This document shows positions 1-12,451 of a DNA stretch of 64,000 nt, piece by piece (the stretch's first letter is position 1; each line of letters begins with the position of its first letter). Both the position numbers and the translations under genes were made by a program. Where the stretch lies: assembly GCF_900240275.1 (NCBI RefSeq), contig NZ_LT964761.1, positions 1,013,868 through 1,077,867 of the forward strand, in the 5' to 3' direction. The DNA is from [Lactobacillus] timonensis (lineage in GTDB: Bacteria; Bacillota; Bacilli; Lactobacillales; Lactobacillaceae). The notes beneath the pieces were generated by a model. The model had not been told where the DNA came from, did no database searches, and saw only the letters and a list, made by a program, of their open reading frames with translations.

Positions 1-293
1 GTGACTTTGTTATTGTTATCAACGCTGCCGAAGTTAAGTTAACTGGTAAGAAGTCAAGCCAAAAGCTGTACTACCGTCACATCAGCAACAACCCAGGTGG
101 GATGCACACCCGGACTGCTGGTGACCTGAAGGCTAACGATCCTGTTAAGTTGATTGAAACTTCAGTTAAGGGTATGCTGCCGCACACCCCGCTGGGTCGC
201 AAGATGGGCATGAAGCTGCACGTATACGCTGGGGAGGACCACAGCCACGCAGCTCAAAAGCCTGAAAAGCTTGACATTACTAACTTAATCTAA
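1..293 (+). CDS. rplM: 50S ribosomal protein L13, 3' part only
   Basis: This is the C-terminal part of ribosomal protein L13, a component of the large ribosomal subunit; the 5' end lies outside the window. The open frame starts at base 3 and reads through to a TAA at 291-293. The residues 'SNNPGG' and '[12 protein letters not shown]' are characteristic of L13, as is the terminal 'VYAGEDHSH' stretch. It is followed after 14 bases by rpsI with a strong AGGAGG site between them, the usual rplM-rpsI pair. Nothing unusual is seen. Confidence 0.97.
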   Translation, partial: DFVIVINAAEVKLTGKKSSQKLYYRHISNNPGGMHTRTAGDLKANDPVKLIETSVKGMLPHTPLGRKMGMKLHVYAGEDHSHAAQKPEKLDITNLI

Positions 294-307
294 GAGGAGG
301 GGAAAAT

Positions 308-703
308 ATGGCTCAACAAGTACAATACACCGGCACTGGTCGTCGGAAGGATTCTACTGCCCGGGTACGTCTGGTACCAGGTTCTGGTAAGATCACGATG
401 AACGGCAAGGCCATCGAAGACTACATTCCATTTGCTAGTCTGCGTGCGATCGTTAACCAACCATTCAACGTTACTCAGACTGATGGTCAATACGACGTTC
501 TGGTTAACGTTCACGGCGGCGGTTTCTCAGGCCAAGCCGGCGCAGCTCGTCACGGGATTGCCCGTGCCCTGCTAGCGGTTGACCCTGACTTCCGTGATGC
601 CCTGAAGAAGGCTGGTCTGCTTACCCGTGACCCTCGGATGAAGGAACGGAAGAAGCCAGGTCTGCGGAAGGCCCGGAAGGCTCGTCAATTCAGTAAGCGT
701 TAA
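308..703 (+). CDS. rpsI: 30S ribosomal protein S9
   Basis: Ribosomal protein S9, 131 residues, the usual length. The start ATG at 308 is preceded by AGAGGAGGGG. The N-terminus '[16 protein letters not shown]' and the basic C-terminus ending '[10 protein letters not shown]' are diagnostic; the SKR tail reaches the P-site tRNA in known ribosomes. It is co-transcribed with rplM and followed by an intrinsic terminator at 761-791. No anomalies. Confidence 0.98.
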   Translation: MAQQVQYTGTGRRKDSTARVRLVPGSGKITMNGKAIEDYIPFASLRAIVNQPFNVTQTDGQYDVLVNVHGGGFSGQAGAARHGIARALLAVDPDFRDALKKAGLLTRDPRMKERKKPGLRKARKARQFSKR

Positions 704-760
704 TCTGGTTGCCAGATTAAGGCGGACATTGACAACTTTGCCAATTCCATCAAATACAAA

Positions 761-791
761 AACCACTCGGCAAAATGCCGGGTGGTTTTTT
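761..791 (+). terminator. Intrinsic terminator of rplM-rpsI
   Basis: An 11-base stem (761-771 with 777-787, one G-T wobble) encloses a 5-base loop and is followed by a run of T to 791. It lies between two convergent genes (rpsI and the minus-strand galM) and can serve rpsI; the A-run just upstream of the stem could let it act on the minus strand as well. Confidence 0.85.
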
Positions 792-808
792 GCGTTCTTA
801 TAACCGTT

Positions 809-1846
809 TTAAGCGTGGTATTCGTAACGAATCTGGTAGTGGCGTGGCTGGTTTGGCCGGACGACGATATCACCGAATTCCGGATGGTTCGGGGTGTCCG
901 GTAGGGTTTGCGGTTCTAAGGCGATCGCCATCCACTGGTTTGCGGGACGATTGTAACCTTGAATATGAAGGTTGTTGGCCGTGTACATTACCAGGCCGTT
1001 ACGGTCGGAATAAATGTCAACACGGCGGTGACTCGTTCCATCTTCCAGGGTGGCAATTGGTGAGTCCATCCGGGCACGGCTAGGGGTCACTTTCCAAATG
1101 TCGTCAAAGCCACCCTCGGTTGTTTTTTCCATGGTGTGGAGGTGGTTGCCTAAACAACTTAAGCGAGTGAAGTCAAAACTGGTGGAATCAACCGGCAAGA
1201 GACGCCCCGTTGGCAACTTAGCGTCATCACATTCCAAGTGGTGGTCACCATTAATTTGCAAGAGGTGGTTTTCAATCGTGTTATCGTGATCCGAGAGGTT
1301 CCAGTAGGTATGGCAGGTAGGGTTAAAGAGGGTTGGGGCGCTGCTTTGAGCGGTGAAATCAAGGGTGACGGCATCGTTATCATCGAGGGTATAAATTGTC
1401 GTCATCGCCAGGTCACCAGGGTAGCTATCAAGGTCGTGGTTTGCCGTGTAGGTAAGGACTAACTGGCTACGGTGTTCGCCAACGAGTGGTTCCACGTGCC
1501 AAATGACACCACCAATGCCATTCGGACCACCGTGAATAGTATTGCCGTTTTCGTTGGTATCAACCTGGTATTGCCGACCATCAATTGTAAATTGCCCATT
1601 GGCAAGACGTCCCGCCGTCCGACCAATAATTCGACTAGCACATAACGAGGCCGTTTTGTCGTACGTGTGGACATCGTTGGTAGCGTACAAAAGATTTAGT
1701 GGACCGTGAGTACTGGGAACCGTGAAGGCCTGCCAAATACCACCATAGTCAAGGACGCTGATGCTGACGTCGTGTTTGTTGGTGAGGGTGTACTTGGTGA
1801 CTTTACGACCATCAAGTTTCCCAAAATTTTCTGTCGATAGTTTCAT
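809..1846 (-). CDS. galM: Aldose 1-epimerase (galactose mutarotase)
   Basis: A 345-residue cytoplasmic enzyme interconverting the alpha and beta anomers of galactose or other aldoses, at the entry of the Leloir pathway. Family hallmarks are visible: 'NENGNTIHGGPNG' with the conserved His-Gly-Gly, 'NPTCHTYWNL' with the catalytic histidine, and near the C-terminus 'IALEPQTLPDTPN' containing the catalytic glutamate. The length matches the family. The ATG at 1846 is preceded by GGAGG. It is a single gene, convergent with rpsI, and has its own promoter (1879-1907). No gal operon genes are adjacent, so the sugar it serves cannot be deduced from context. Confidence 0.95.
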   Translation of the reverse strand: MKLSTENFGKLDGRKVTKYTLTNKHDVSISVLDYGGIWQAFTVPSTHGPLNLLYATNDVHTYDKTASLCASRIIGRTAGRLANGQFTIDGRQYQVDTNENGNTIHGGPNGIGGVIWHVEPLVGEHRSQLVLTYTANHDLDSYPGDLAMTTIYTLDDNDAVTLDFTAQSSAPTLFNPTCHTYWNLSDHDNTIENHLLQINGDHHLECDDAKLPTGRLLPVDSTSFDFTRLSCLGNHLHTMEKTTEGGFDDIWKVTPSRARMDSPIATLEDGTSHRRVDIYSDRNGLVMYTANNLHIQGYNRPANQWMAIALEPQTLPDTPNHPEFGDIVVRPNQPRHYQIRYEYHA

Positions 1847-1878
1847 GGTTTTACCTCCAAGTTTCTTATCTTATTCTT

Positions 1879-1907
1879 ATTGTACAACAGAATGAAAAGG
1901 CTACCAA
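1879..1907 (-). promoter_or_regulatory. Promoter of galM
   Basis: On the minus strand a -35 TTGGTA (1907-1902) and a -10 TACAAT (1884-1879) are separated by exactly 17 bases, about 33 bases upstream of the galM start codon. No catabolite-responsive operator was recognised. Confidence 0.6.
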
Positions 1908-1937
1908 TTAGGGAAGGACAAAATCATCAAGCGTTCC

Positions 1938-1965
1938 TTGTTCATCGCGGTGAGTATGCTATAAT
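1938..1965 (+). promoter_or_regulatory. Promoter of the 4-oxalocrotonate tautomerase gene
   Basis: TTGTTC (1938-1943) lies 16 bases before TATAAT (1960-1965), and the -10 is extended by TG at 1957-1958. It sits about 40 bases upstream of the start codon at 2006. Confidence 0.65.
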
Positions 1966-2005
1966 CACTGCAACCATTGTTAACGATTTTTAAGGAGTGA
2001 TTGTG

Positions 2006-2200
2006 ATGCCATTAATCCACATTGAACTGCTGGCAGGACGGACTGAAGAACAACTAAAGAAAATTGTCGAAGACGTTACTAGAGATGTTGCGAAAGACGC
2101 CAACGTTCCTGAAGAACGGGTCAACATTGTCTTGACCGAATTAGCTCATAACCGGTTGGCAAAGGGTGGCGAACTGGTCAGCGATCTGGAAAATAAGTAG
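2006..2200 (+). CDS. 4-oxalocrotonate tautomerase family protein
   Basis: A 64-residue tautomerase-superfamily protein. The ATG at 2006 is chosen over an in-frame GTG at 1997 for two reasons: AAGGAG at 1992-1996 then has a 9-base spacing, and the protein begins Met-Pro, placing the catalytic Pro at position 1 after Met removal, as the family requires. The sequence 'MPLIHIELLAGRTEEQLKKI' is typical, and the size fits the small 4-OT hexamers. The physiological substrate of these proteins in lactobacilli is generally not known. It is monocistronic, with its own promoter and downstream hairpins. Confidence 0.92.
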   Translation: MPLIHIELLAGRTEEQLKKIVEDVTRDVAKDANVPEERVNIVLTELAHNRLAKGGELVSDLENK

Positions 2201-2234
2201 ACAGAATAATTTGAGCGTGACCAACCGTGAAACA

Positions 2235-2257
2235 GAAATCAGAATGATTTCGTTTTT
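2235..2257 (+). terminator. Weak intrinsic terminator
   Basis: A 7-base perfect stem (2235-2241 with 2245-2251), a 3-base loop and then GTTTTT, 35 bases after the tautomerase stop codon. The stem is A+T-rich, so termination may be partial. Confidence 0.5.
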
Positions 2258-2333
2258 GAACGGTGCTAACGCGGAAGTCATTTATGCCTTCGTCGTCACG
2301 ACGCGCAGCTAGGCTGTCTGCCGCCCCAGCGAG

Positions 2334-2386
2334 CAACAATAGGCCTCTAGCGTTCGGTTTTACCAGAACGTTAGAGGCCCTTGTTG
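2334..2386. other. Large imperfect inverted repeat in intergenic gap
   Basis: GCCTCTAGCGTTC (2343-2355) and GAACGTTAGAGGC (2366-2378) form a 13-base stem with one G-T wobble, extended outward by CAACAA and TTGTTG with small mismatches. There is no T-run, so it is not a normal intrinsic terminator. The gap 2201-2528 holds otherwise only the weak terminator above and the promoter of the next gene. Confidence 0.5.
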
Positions 2387-2461
2387 TACCGCTTGTTAAC
2401 TTTTAGTATAGATATGGGCGATTATGCCACGGCCTTTTTATTGTCAACAGGGTGGCGGCGC

Positions 2462-2491
2462 TTGTTTCGTCCTTAATAATTGCGGTAGAAT
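2462..2491 (+). promoter_or_regulatory. Promoter of the glucosaminidase operon
   Basis: TTGTTT (2462-2467) and TAGAAT (2486-2491) with an 18-base spacer, 38 bases before the GTG start at 2529. Confidence 0.5.
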
Positions 2492-2528
2492 ATTCTTAAT
2501 AAGCATGAATTGAAGGAGGCACTGGCGC

Positions 2529-3149
2529 GTGGCAAGAAAACGCAAACGCAGCAGTCGCAAAAAGAAAAATATGGGTAGCCGCTTGGCAGCCGTGGTGGTA
2601 GTAGTTTTGCTTGTCTTTGTGGGTGTCTACGTTGGGCATCATCTCTACCAGCGTTACCAACAGCAGCAGATTATTGAAAAGCGGAATAACGCCCGCAAGC
2701 TGTTTATCAAGCAGGTAGCACCGGAAGCGCAGGCAATGCAGAACCGTTACCATGTGTTGGCTTCGATTACCATTGCCCAGGCTATTTTGGAATCCGACTG
2801 GGGCAGTAGTCAGCTAGCTTCACAATATCACAACCTCTTCGGCATCAAGGGTACTGGCGCTAACTCCAAGGAAATGTCGACTAAGGAGTACGTCGATGGC
2901 AAGTGGATCGTGATTAAGGGCCGCTTCAAGGTATATGACTCCTGGGATGCGTCAATTAAGGATCACACCCACCTGATGATTACCGGGACAGATACTAATA
3001 AGCAGAACTATTCCCAGGTGACCCAGGCGACCAATTACAAGCAAGCCGCGAAGGGGCTCCAGCAGGCTGGTTACGCGACGGATCCCGACTACGCGAAGAA
3101 GTTAATTAGTGTTATTCAGACCTACCACCTTGACCAGTATGACAAGTAA
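2529..3149 (+). CDS. Membrane-anchored N-acetylglucosaminidase domain protein
   Basis: A 206-residue peptidoglycan hydrolase of the glucosaminidase (LytG/FlgJ-like) family, predicted to act at the outer face of the membrane. A very basic N-terminus (residues 1-17) precedes one hydrophobic segment (about 19-40, '[18 protein letters not shown]'), then the catalytic domain from about 60. The motif '[13 protein letters not shown]' carries the expected catalytic glutamate, followed by 'YHNLFGIKG', both characteristic of the family. The GTG start is supported by GGAGG with a 9-base spacing. xpt follows after 11 bases, so they are probably co-transcribed. No cell-wall binding repeats are present, so anchoring is by the single membrane segment. 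Confidence 0.9.
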   Translation: MARKRKRSSRKKKNMGSRLAAVVVVVLLVFVGVYVGHHLYQRYQQQQIIEKRNNARKLFIKQVAPEAQAMQNRYHVLASITIAQAILESDWGSSQLASQYHNLFGIKGTGANSKEMSTKEYVDGKWIVIKGRFKVYDSWDASIKDHTHLMITGTDTNKQNYSQVTQATNYKQAAKGLQQAGYATDPDYAKKLISVIQTYHLDQYDK

Positions 3150-3160
3150 AGGAGCAAACC

Positions 3161-3736
3161 ATGCAAGAATTAATTGACAAAATTAAGCAATACGGAATGG
3201 TACTACCGCATGACGTCTTAAAAGTAGATGCCTTTTTGAATCACCAGGTGGATCCTCAACTGATGAAACACGTTGGTGAAGAGTTTGCAAAGCGGTTTGC
3301 AGGTAATTCGATTGACCACGTTTGGACGGTCGAATCGTCAGGGATCGCGCCGGCACTAATGACGTCCTTGGCACTTGATGTTCCGATGATTTTTGCTCGT
3401 AAGCACCAGAGCCTGACTCTTAAACACGATATGTATACTGCCAAGGCTTATTCATACACTAAGCAGACGACCAATAACATTTCTATTTCCAAAAAATACG
3501 TCACTCCTGGCGAACATGTTTTGTTGATTGATGACTTTATGGCTAACGGCCAGGCGGTTAACGGGATGTTGGAAATTGCCAAACAGGCCGGAGTTCACGT
3601 TGTCGGGATTGGTATCGTGATCGAAAAGAGTTTCCAGCCTGGTGGCAAGAAACTGCGGGAACAAGGACTGCGTGTGGAATCGCTGGCAAAAATCAAGTCG
3701 CTGGCGGACGGAAAAGTTAGTTTTGTGGAGGAATGA
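3161..3736 (+). CDS. xpt: Xanthine phosphoribosyltransferase
   Basis: A 191-residue cytoplasmic purine-salvage enzyme that converts xanthine and PRPP to XMP. The PRPP-binding loop is visible as '[14 protein letters not shown]', and the length and N-terminus ('[29 protein letters not shown]' region) match Xpt. Its TGA overlaps an unused upstream ATG of the next gene. In many Firmicutes xpt is preceded by a purine riboswitch; here only 11 bases separate it from the upstream gene, so no riboswitch fits there and expression presumably follows the upstream promoter. Confidence 0.95.
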   Translation: MQELIDKIKQYGMVLPHDVLKVDAFLNHQVDPQLMKHVGEEFAKRFAGNSIDHVWTVESSGIAPALMTSLALDVPMIFARKHQSLTLKHDMYTAKAYSYTKQTTNNISISKKYVTPGEHVLLIDDFMANGQAVNGMLEIAKQAGVHVVGIGIVIEKSFQPGGKKLREQGLRVESLAKIKSLADGKVSFVEE

Positions 3737-3741
3737 TAACA

Positions 3742-4974
3742 ATGGCAAACGAACCGCTTTATCCGGGAAAAACAGTTGGCCTGATTGGCTTGGGACACAA
3801 TGGCGGGGCATTGATCGCTGCTGTCAAACGCGCCGGATACCGGGTGGCTGTCTATGTTGACCACTCCATGCCAGAAACCACCCGTGCGGCGGACCTGACG
3901 ATGGTAGCCAACTACCGGGCTAAGGATACCCTCAAAGAATTTGCAATGTCTTGCGACGCTATCCTCTACCCAACGGCGACCGTCGATGCGGTTGTTTTAG
4001 AGTACCTGGTCAAGTTTACGAGCGTTCCCCAGGGTGCCAACGCCCTGGAAATTTGCCAAGACCGCTTGATGGAACGGGCATTCCTTGACCAGTTGAATGT
4101 CAACGTTGCACCATACGTAACGGTTATTAGCCTAGACGACGTTTACCAGTCAATTGATGCGATTGGTTACCCGGCCTTGCTAAAGCCAATTCAGCGGGGC
4201 TTAGGTGAGAAATCGATGCGGATCGAACGGCAGACTGATATTTCACGTGCTGCTGACTTTATTGACACCGGGACTTACCTGCTGGAATCGTGGATTGACC
4301 ACACCAACGAGTACACGATGGTGGCCGTTACTAACGGCCAGGACACCAAAATGTTTCCGCTGACGGAATTGGTCTTGGATGACCACCGGAAGCTGGTGGA
4401 AGTGAAAACACCGGCTGCTGTTCCTGACGATATGCTGGGTGAAATGAAACGCATTACGAATAACGTGGCTAAAAACCTACAGTATCATGGCGTCTTCACC
4501 GTTAATTTCTACGTGACAAGCAATGGAAACCTCTATGTCAAGGGAATTCAGCCAGCGCTGTCGGTTATTGGCAACGTCTTTGATAATACCGCCACGATCA
4601 GTCAGGAGGAGCAATTCCTCAGATCAGTTACCGGGCGGCCACTGCGTCAGCCGGTCATTACTCAGCCGGGGCTGATGATGGTGGTTCGTCAGGCACAGCG
4701 GGAGGCAGTTTACCGCCAGTGGCTGCTCAAGGATAACTGGCAATTCCAGTTCTTCTTGAACGACAAACATGACGATGATCCGTTATCCTTAGCCGGATTT
4801 GTCTGGGTTACGGGGTTGGACTCGCAAGATAAGCTCCAAAACCAGGTTGATGACACCGAAGTATGGACTAACGAGTTGCCAAGCGAAGCCGGCGGCGACA
4901 CCCTTACCGGGGACCCACTATTAGATTTGGCAACTGATCACGATGATGATCAAGCTGAACCTCAAGATAATTAA
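3742..4974 (+). CDS. PurK-like ATP-grasp protein with degenerate active site
   Basis: A 410-residue protein with the fold order of N5-carboxyaminoimidazole ribonucleotide synthase (PurK): an N-terminal Rossmann-type region ('TVGLIGLGHNGGAL'), a central ATP-grasp ('YPALLKPIQRGLGEKSM') and a C-terminal part. The PurK segment normally reading NEIAPRPHNSGH is replaced here by 'VKGIQPALSVIGNV', losing the acidic metal ligand and the arginine, so PurK activity is doubtful. The start at 3742 is chosen because GGAGG (3727-3731) then has a 10-base spacing; the ATG at 3733 would sit 1 base from it. An acidic tail (DHDDDQAEPQDN) ends the protein. It lies between xpt and pcrA and is probably co-transcribed with xpt. 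Function unknown. Confidence 0.75.
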   Translation: MANEPLYPGKTVGLIGLGHNGGALIAAVKRAGYRVAVYVDHSMPETTRAADLTMVANYRAKDTLKEFAMSCDAILYPTATVDAVVLEYLVKFTSVPQGANALEICQDRLMERAFLDQLNVNVAPYVTVISLDDVYQSIDAIGYPALLKPIQRGLGEKSMRIERQTDISRAADFIDTGTYLLESWIDHTNEYTMVAVTNGQDTKMFPLTELVLDDHRKLVEVKTPAAVPDDMLGEMKRITNNVAKNLQYHGVFTVNFYVTSNGNLYVKGIQPALSVIGNVFDNTATISQEEQFLRSVTGRPLRQPVITQPGLMMVVRQAQREAVYRQWLLKDNWQFQFFLNDKHDDDPLSLAGFVWVTGLDSQDKLQNQVDDTEVWTNELPSEAGGDTLTGDPLLDLATDHDDDQAEPQDN

Positions 4975-4983
4975 CTACCAAAC

Positions 4984-5014
4984 ACCGTGGCCACGTGTCA
5001 CGGCCTTTTTTATT
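4984..5014 (+). terminator. Intrinsic terminator
   Basis: CCGTG (4986-4990) pairs with CACGG (about 5000-5004) around a 9-base loop, followed by CCTTTTTT. It follows the purK-like gene by about 12 bases and separates it from the pcrA promoter. Confidence 0.6.
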
Positions 5015-5059
5015 GATAAAAGCAGGTCCGTCGTCCGCACTCATGGAGTTAATATTTGT

Positions 5060-5065
5060 TATAAT
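5060..5065 (+). promoter_or_regulatory. Probable -10 element of pcrA-ligA-camS operon
   Basis: A consensus TATAAT lies 36 bases before the GTG start. No good -35 hexamer was recognised at the expected distance. Confidence 0.45.
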
Positions 5066-5100
5066 TGAGATCGACTGAATTTTAAGAGGGGTTGAAGAAC

Positions 5101-9416
<4,316 letters not shown>

Positions 9417-9418
9417 TC

Positions 9419-10534
9419 GTGAAGTGGAAGAAAGCAGCAGTTGCAGTCATTACGATGGCCTGCGCGCTGTCATTATCAGCTTGTGGGTTTCACAAGAAGA
9501 GTACTAGCAATAGCAACTACACGACAACCGGGTCAGCTGGCAAAAATTATCAGGGCGTGATCGAGCATGGTCACTACAAGGTCAGCAAGTCTCGGGGAGT
9601 GAATGTGACGCAAAACTCTAACCAGTACAACTTGAAGAGTTTTGAAACCGGGCTGACGGAAGTATCCCAAAAGGTATTTTCGCCGAAGAGTTATATCTTC
9701 CAGGAAGGTCAGTACTTAGACACCACTGAAGTACAGCACTTGCTGGGCCGGAAGTCGGCGAAGAATCCGGAAGGACTGAACCCGAAAAAGGGGAAGTCGA
9801 GTGATCCGAACCCGGAATTTATCCAGCAACTGGAAGAACAGGACTTTGTTCAGCAAAGTGGTGGTTCCCTGAAATTAAAGGGGATGACTATCGGGATCGG
9901 GATCAACTCCGAATACAACTACCAGAAGAAGACCGATGGTCCCCAGTACACAAAGAAGATTAGTGATGCGGAAGTCAAACGGCAGGGTGAAATTGCCGCT
10001 GCCAAAGTGCTGAAGCAGATTCGACAGAAAAAAGGCTGTCAGAACATTCCGATTGTGATTGCTCTTTATAAGCAGGCGCCCGACGACAGCCTAGTTGGCG
10101 GTAGCTTCTTTGCCTACGAAAAGAGCAGTGGGACCTCACTTGGGGACTGGAAGGAATTGAATTACAAGACGACCGTCATGCCAAAAGCAAGCGGCGCTAA
10201 CTCGACGAATAAGGATAACGAGAGTGATGATAACAACTTCTCTAACTTCAAGAGCCAAATTCAGAGTTTCTTCCCGAACATCAGCGGGGTAACGGCCCAG
10301 GCACAGTACAAGAATGACAGTCTTGCGGGGATGCACATCACCGTGACGACGCAATTCTACAGTGAAACGGAAATTCAAAGTTTCACCGACTACATTGCTC
10401 AAGCAGCAAAGAAGTACCTGCCAAACGGGATTCCAATTGATATCCGGATCCAGTCAGACTCCGAAATGCAGGCAATTGTGTTTAGAAACGCTGGTTCCGA
10501 CAAGTTCCAGACCCACGTTTTGACATCTTACTAG
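9419..10534 (+). CDS. camS: CamS family lipoprotein
   Basis: A 371-residue predicted lipoprotein exported across the membrane. The true start is the GTG at 9419, 10 bases after GGAGG (9404-9408); it gives a short basic N-region, a hydrophobic core and the lipobox 'LSAC' with the lipidated cysteine at residue 20. Without this start no signal peptide would be present. In enterococci and staphylococci CamS-type signal peptides can be processed into pheromone-like peptides; whether that applies here cannot be judged. The body contains the conserved 'GMTIGIGINSEYNYQKKTDG' region. It is the last gene of pcrA-ligA-camS and is followed by a clear terminator. Confidence 0.92.
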   Translation: MKWKKAAVAVITMACALSLSACGFHKKSTSNSNYTTTGSAGKNYQGVIEHGHYKVSKSRGVNVTQNSNQYNLKSFETGLTEVSQKVFSPKSYIFQEGQYLDTTEVQHLLGRKSAKNPEGLNPKKGKSSDPNPEFIQQLEEQDFVQQSGGSLKLKGMTIGIGINSEYNYQKKTDGPQYTKKISDAEVKRQGEIAAAKVLKQIRQKKGCQNIPIVIALYKQAPDDSLVGGSFFAYEKSSGTSLGDWKELNYKTTVMPKASGANSTNKDNESDDNNFSNFKSQIQSFFPNISGVTAQAQYKNDSLAGMHITVTTQFYSETEIQSFTDYIAQAAKKYLPNGIPIDIRIQSDSEMQAIVFRNAGSDKFQTHVLTSY

Positions 10535-10546
10535 CATCAAAAAATC

Positions 10547-10575
10547 ATGGCTCGGCCAAATGCCGGGCCATTTTT
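10547..10575 (+). terminator. Intrinsic terminator after camS
   Basis: A 10-base stem (10547-10556 with 10562-10571, one wobble), a 5-base loop and a T-run to 10575. Confidence 0.85.
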
Positions 10576-10616
10576 CGTGAAAGCAGGCTTGTAAACCAGA
10601 CCGATACGGTGTTATG

Positions 10617-10625
10617 TGCTAAAAT
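10617..10625 (+). promoter_or_regulatory. Extended -10 promoter of gatCAB
   Basis: TG (10617-10618), one base, then TAAAAT (10620-10625), an extended -10 element, 40 bases upstream of gatC. No convincing -35 was found at 16-18 bases. Confidence 0.5.
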
Positions 10626-10664
10626 ATGAAGCGTATGAATTTTTAACGGAAGAGGGATGAATCA

Positions 10665-10982
10665 ATGGCAGACCAAATCAATGAAGAAGAGGTTAAGCAC
10701 GTTGCAGCACTTGCTAAACTTGAATTCAGCGATCAGGAATTACCAGAGTTTACCAAGAAGCTCGATGACGTTATGGACTTATTCGCCCAGTTGGCGAATG
10801 TCGATACCACTGGTGTTGAACCGATGGTTTCACCAACTGACTTGGTAAACGTAATGCGAGAGGACAAGGCTGAACACGCATCAGCTCGGCAGATTCGCCG
10901 GATGCTGGATAACGCACCGGATGCCGCAGCCGGCCTCATTAAGGTACCAGCAATTATCGATGAAAGCGGGGACGGTGAATAA
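10665..10982 (+). CDS. gatC: Aspartyl/glutamyl-tRNA amidotransferase subunit C
   Basis: A 105-residue GatC subunit that stabilises the GatA-GatB complex, which amidates Glu-tRNA(Gln) and Asp-tRNA(Asn). The N-terminal 'VKHVAALAKLEFSDQELPEF' and the central 'DTTGVEPMVSPTDLVNVMRED' are typical. Start ATG is preceded by AGAGGGA. The stop TAA overlaps the gatA ATG by one base (TAATG), indicating translational coupling. Confidence 0.97.
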   Translation: MADQINEEEVKHVAALAKLEFSDQELPEFTKKLDDVMDLFAQLANVDTTGVEPMVSPTDLVNVMREDKAEHASARQIRRMLDNAPDAAAGLIKVPAIIDESGDGE

Positions 10983-12451
10983 TGAACTTTTTTGATAAAG
11001 ACCTTCAGCAGGTTCACGAAGACCTGGTGAACAAAAAGGTGAGCGCCAAGGAAATAACCCAGGCTGTCATCGATAACATTAAGAACCACGAAGAACAGCT
11101 CCACGCTTTTCTGCGGGTTAACGAAGCAGAAGCACTTGCTGCTGCCGAAAAGGTGGATGAAGAAGGAATTAAGGACGACCAGTTGCTAGCCGGGATTCCA
11201 CTGGCAGTGAAGGATAACATCCTCACCGACGGCATCACCACGACGGCTGCTTCCAAGATGCTGGAACACTTTAAGCCGGTTTATGACGCCACCGTTATTA
11301 GCAAGCTGAAAGAACAGCGCTTCATCAACGTTGGTAAGACCAACCTGGATGAATTTGCGATGGGTTCGTCAACAGAAAACTCTGCCTTTGGGCCAACACA
11401 CAACCCGTGGAACACCGACTACGTTCCTGGTGGTTCTTCTGGTGGTTCTGGTGCCGCTGTTGGTGCCGGGGAAGTCCTCGGTGCCCTGGGGACTGATACC
11501 GGTGGTTCCGTCCGGATGCCGGGGAGCTTGAACGGGGTAGTTGGTTCCAAGCCAACTTATGGCCGGGTTTCCCGTTACGGGATTGTGGCCTTTGGCTCAA
11601 GTTTTGACCAGGTTGGCTGGTTGACCCAAAACGTCAAGGACAACGCCTACCTGACGTCAGTAATTAGTGGTCACGACGAACATGACATGACCTCTTCAGA
11701 CCGGGAAGTACCCGACTTTGCTGCTGGATTGAACGACAGCACCAGTGTCAAGGGTCTGCGGATCGGGCTACCTAAGGAATACATGACCGATGCTATTTCA
11801 CCGGCAGTCCGTAAGGGGATCGAAGATGCTGCTAAGCTCTACGAATCGCTGGGCGCAACGGTAGACGAAGTTTCCCTGCCACACACTGAAGACGGGATTC
11901 CGGTTTACTACATCCTGGCTACTGCCGAAGCATCTTCCAACCTCGGCCGTTATGACGGGATTCGCTACGGCTTCCGGGCAGCTGATGCTAAGAATATCGA
12001 CGACGTTTACGTCAAGTCGCGTTCTGAAGGTTTCGGGCCAGAAGTTAAGCGGCGGATTATGCTGGGGACGTTCGCTCTATCAGCCGGATCTTACGATGCC
12101 TACTTTATGCAGGCAGCCAAGGTTCGGCGGATGATGGCCAACGACTTTGTGGACGTCTTCCAGAATTACGACTTGATCATGGCACCGATGGGAACTGACG
12201 TGGCCTTCAAGCTGGGGTCAGAAACGCAGGACCCAACCCAGATGTACATGAACGACATCCTGTCTGTTCCGGCCAACATGGCTGGGCTGCCATCAATGTC
12301 CGTTCCGGCAGGCTTCAGCAAGGGACTGCCATTTGGGATGCAGCTGATCGGGAAGCCATTTGACGAACAGACGATGTTTAACGCCGGTTACGTCTTTGAA
12401 CAAAACACTGATTACCACAAGCAGCACCCACAGTTAGGAGGCCAGAACTAA
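10982..12451 (+). CDS. gatA: Aspartyl/glutamyl-tRNA amidotransferase subunit A
   Basis: A 489-residue amidase-signature protein that releases ammonia from glutamine for tRNA amidation. The Ser-cisSer-Lys triad is visible: lysine in 'PLAVKDNI', serines in '[17 protein letters not shown]' and '[12 protein letters not shown]'. Full family length. Starts on the overlapping TAATG after gatC, and its final base overlaps the ATG of gatB. Confidence 0.98.
   Translation: MNFFDKDLQQVHEDLVNKKVSAKEITQAVIDNIKNHEEQLHAFLRVNEAEALAAAEKVDEEGIKDDQLLAGIPLAVKDNILTDGITTTAASKMLEHFKPVYDATVISKLKEQRFINVGKTNLDEFAMGSSTENSAFGPTHNPWNTDYVPGGSSGGSGAAVGAGEVLGALGTDTGGSVRMPGSLNGVVGSKPTYGRVSRYGIVAFGSSFDQVGWLTQNVKDNAYLTSVISGHDEHDMTSSDREVPDFAAGLNDSTSVKGLRIGLPKEYMTDAISPAVRKGIEDAAKLYESLGATVDEVSLPHTEDGIPVYYILATAEASSNLGRYDGIRYGFRAADAKNIDDVYVKSRSEGFGPEVKRRIMLGTFALSAGSYDAYFMQAAKVRRMMANDFVDVFQNYDLIMAPMGTDVAFKLGSETQDPTQMYMNDILSVPANMAGLPSMSVPAGFSKGLPFGMQLIGKPFDEQTMFNAGYVFEQNTDYHKQHPQLGGQN

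Noticed and set aside
3100-3161. Purine riboswitch before xpt
   Set aside because: Only 11 bases separate the genes, and no aptamer-like structure fits in the upstream coding end.
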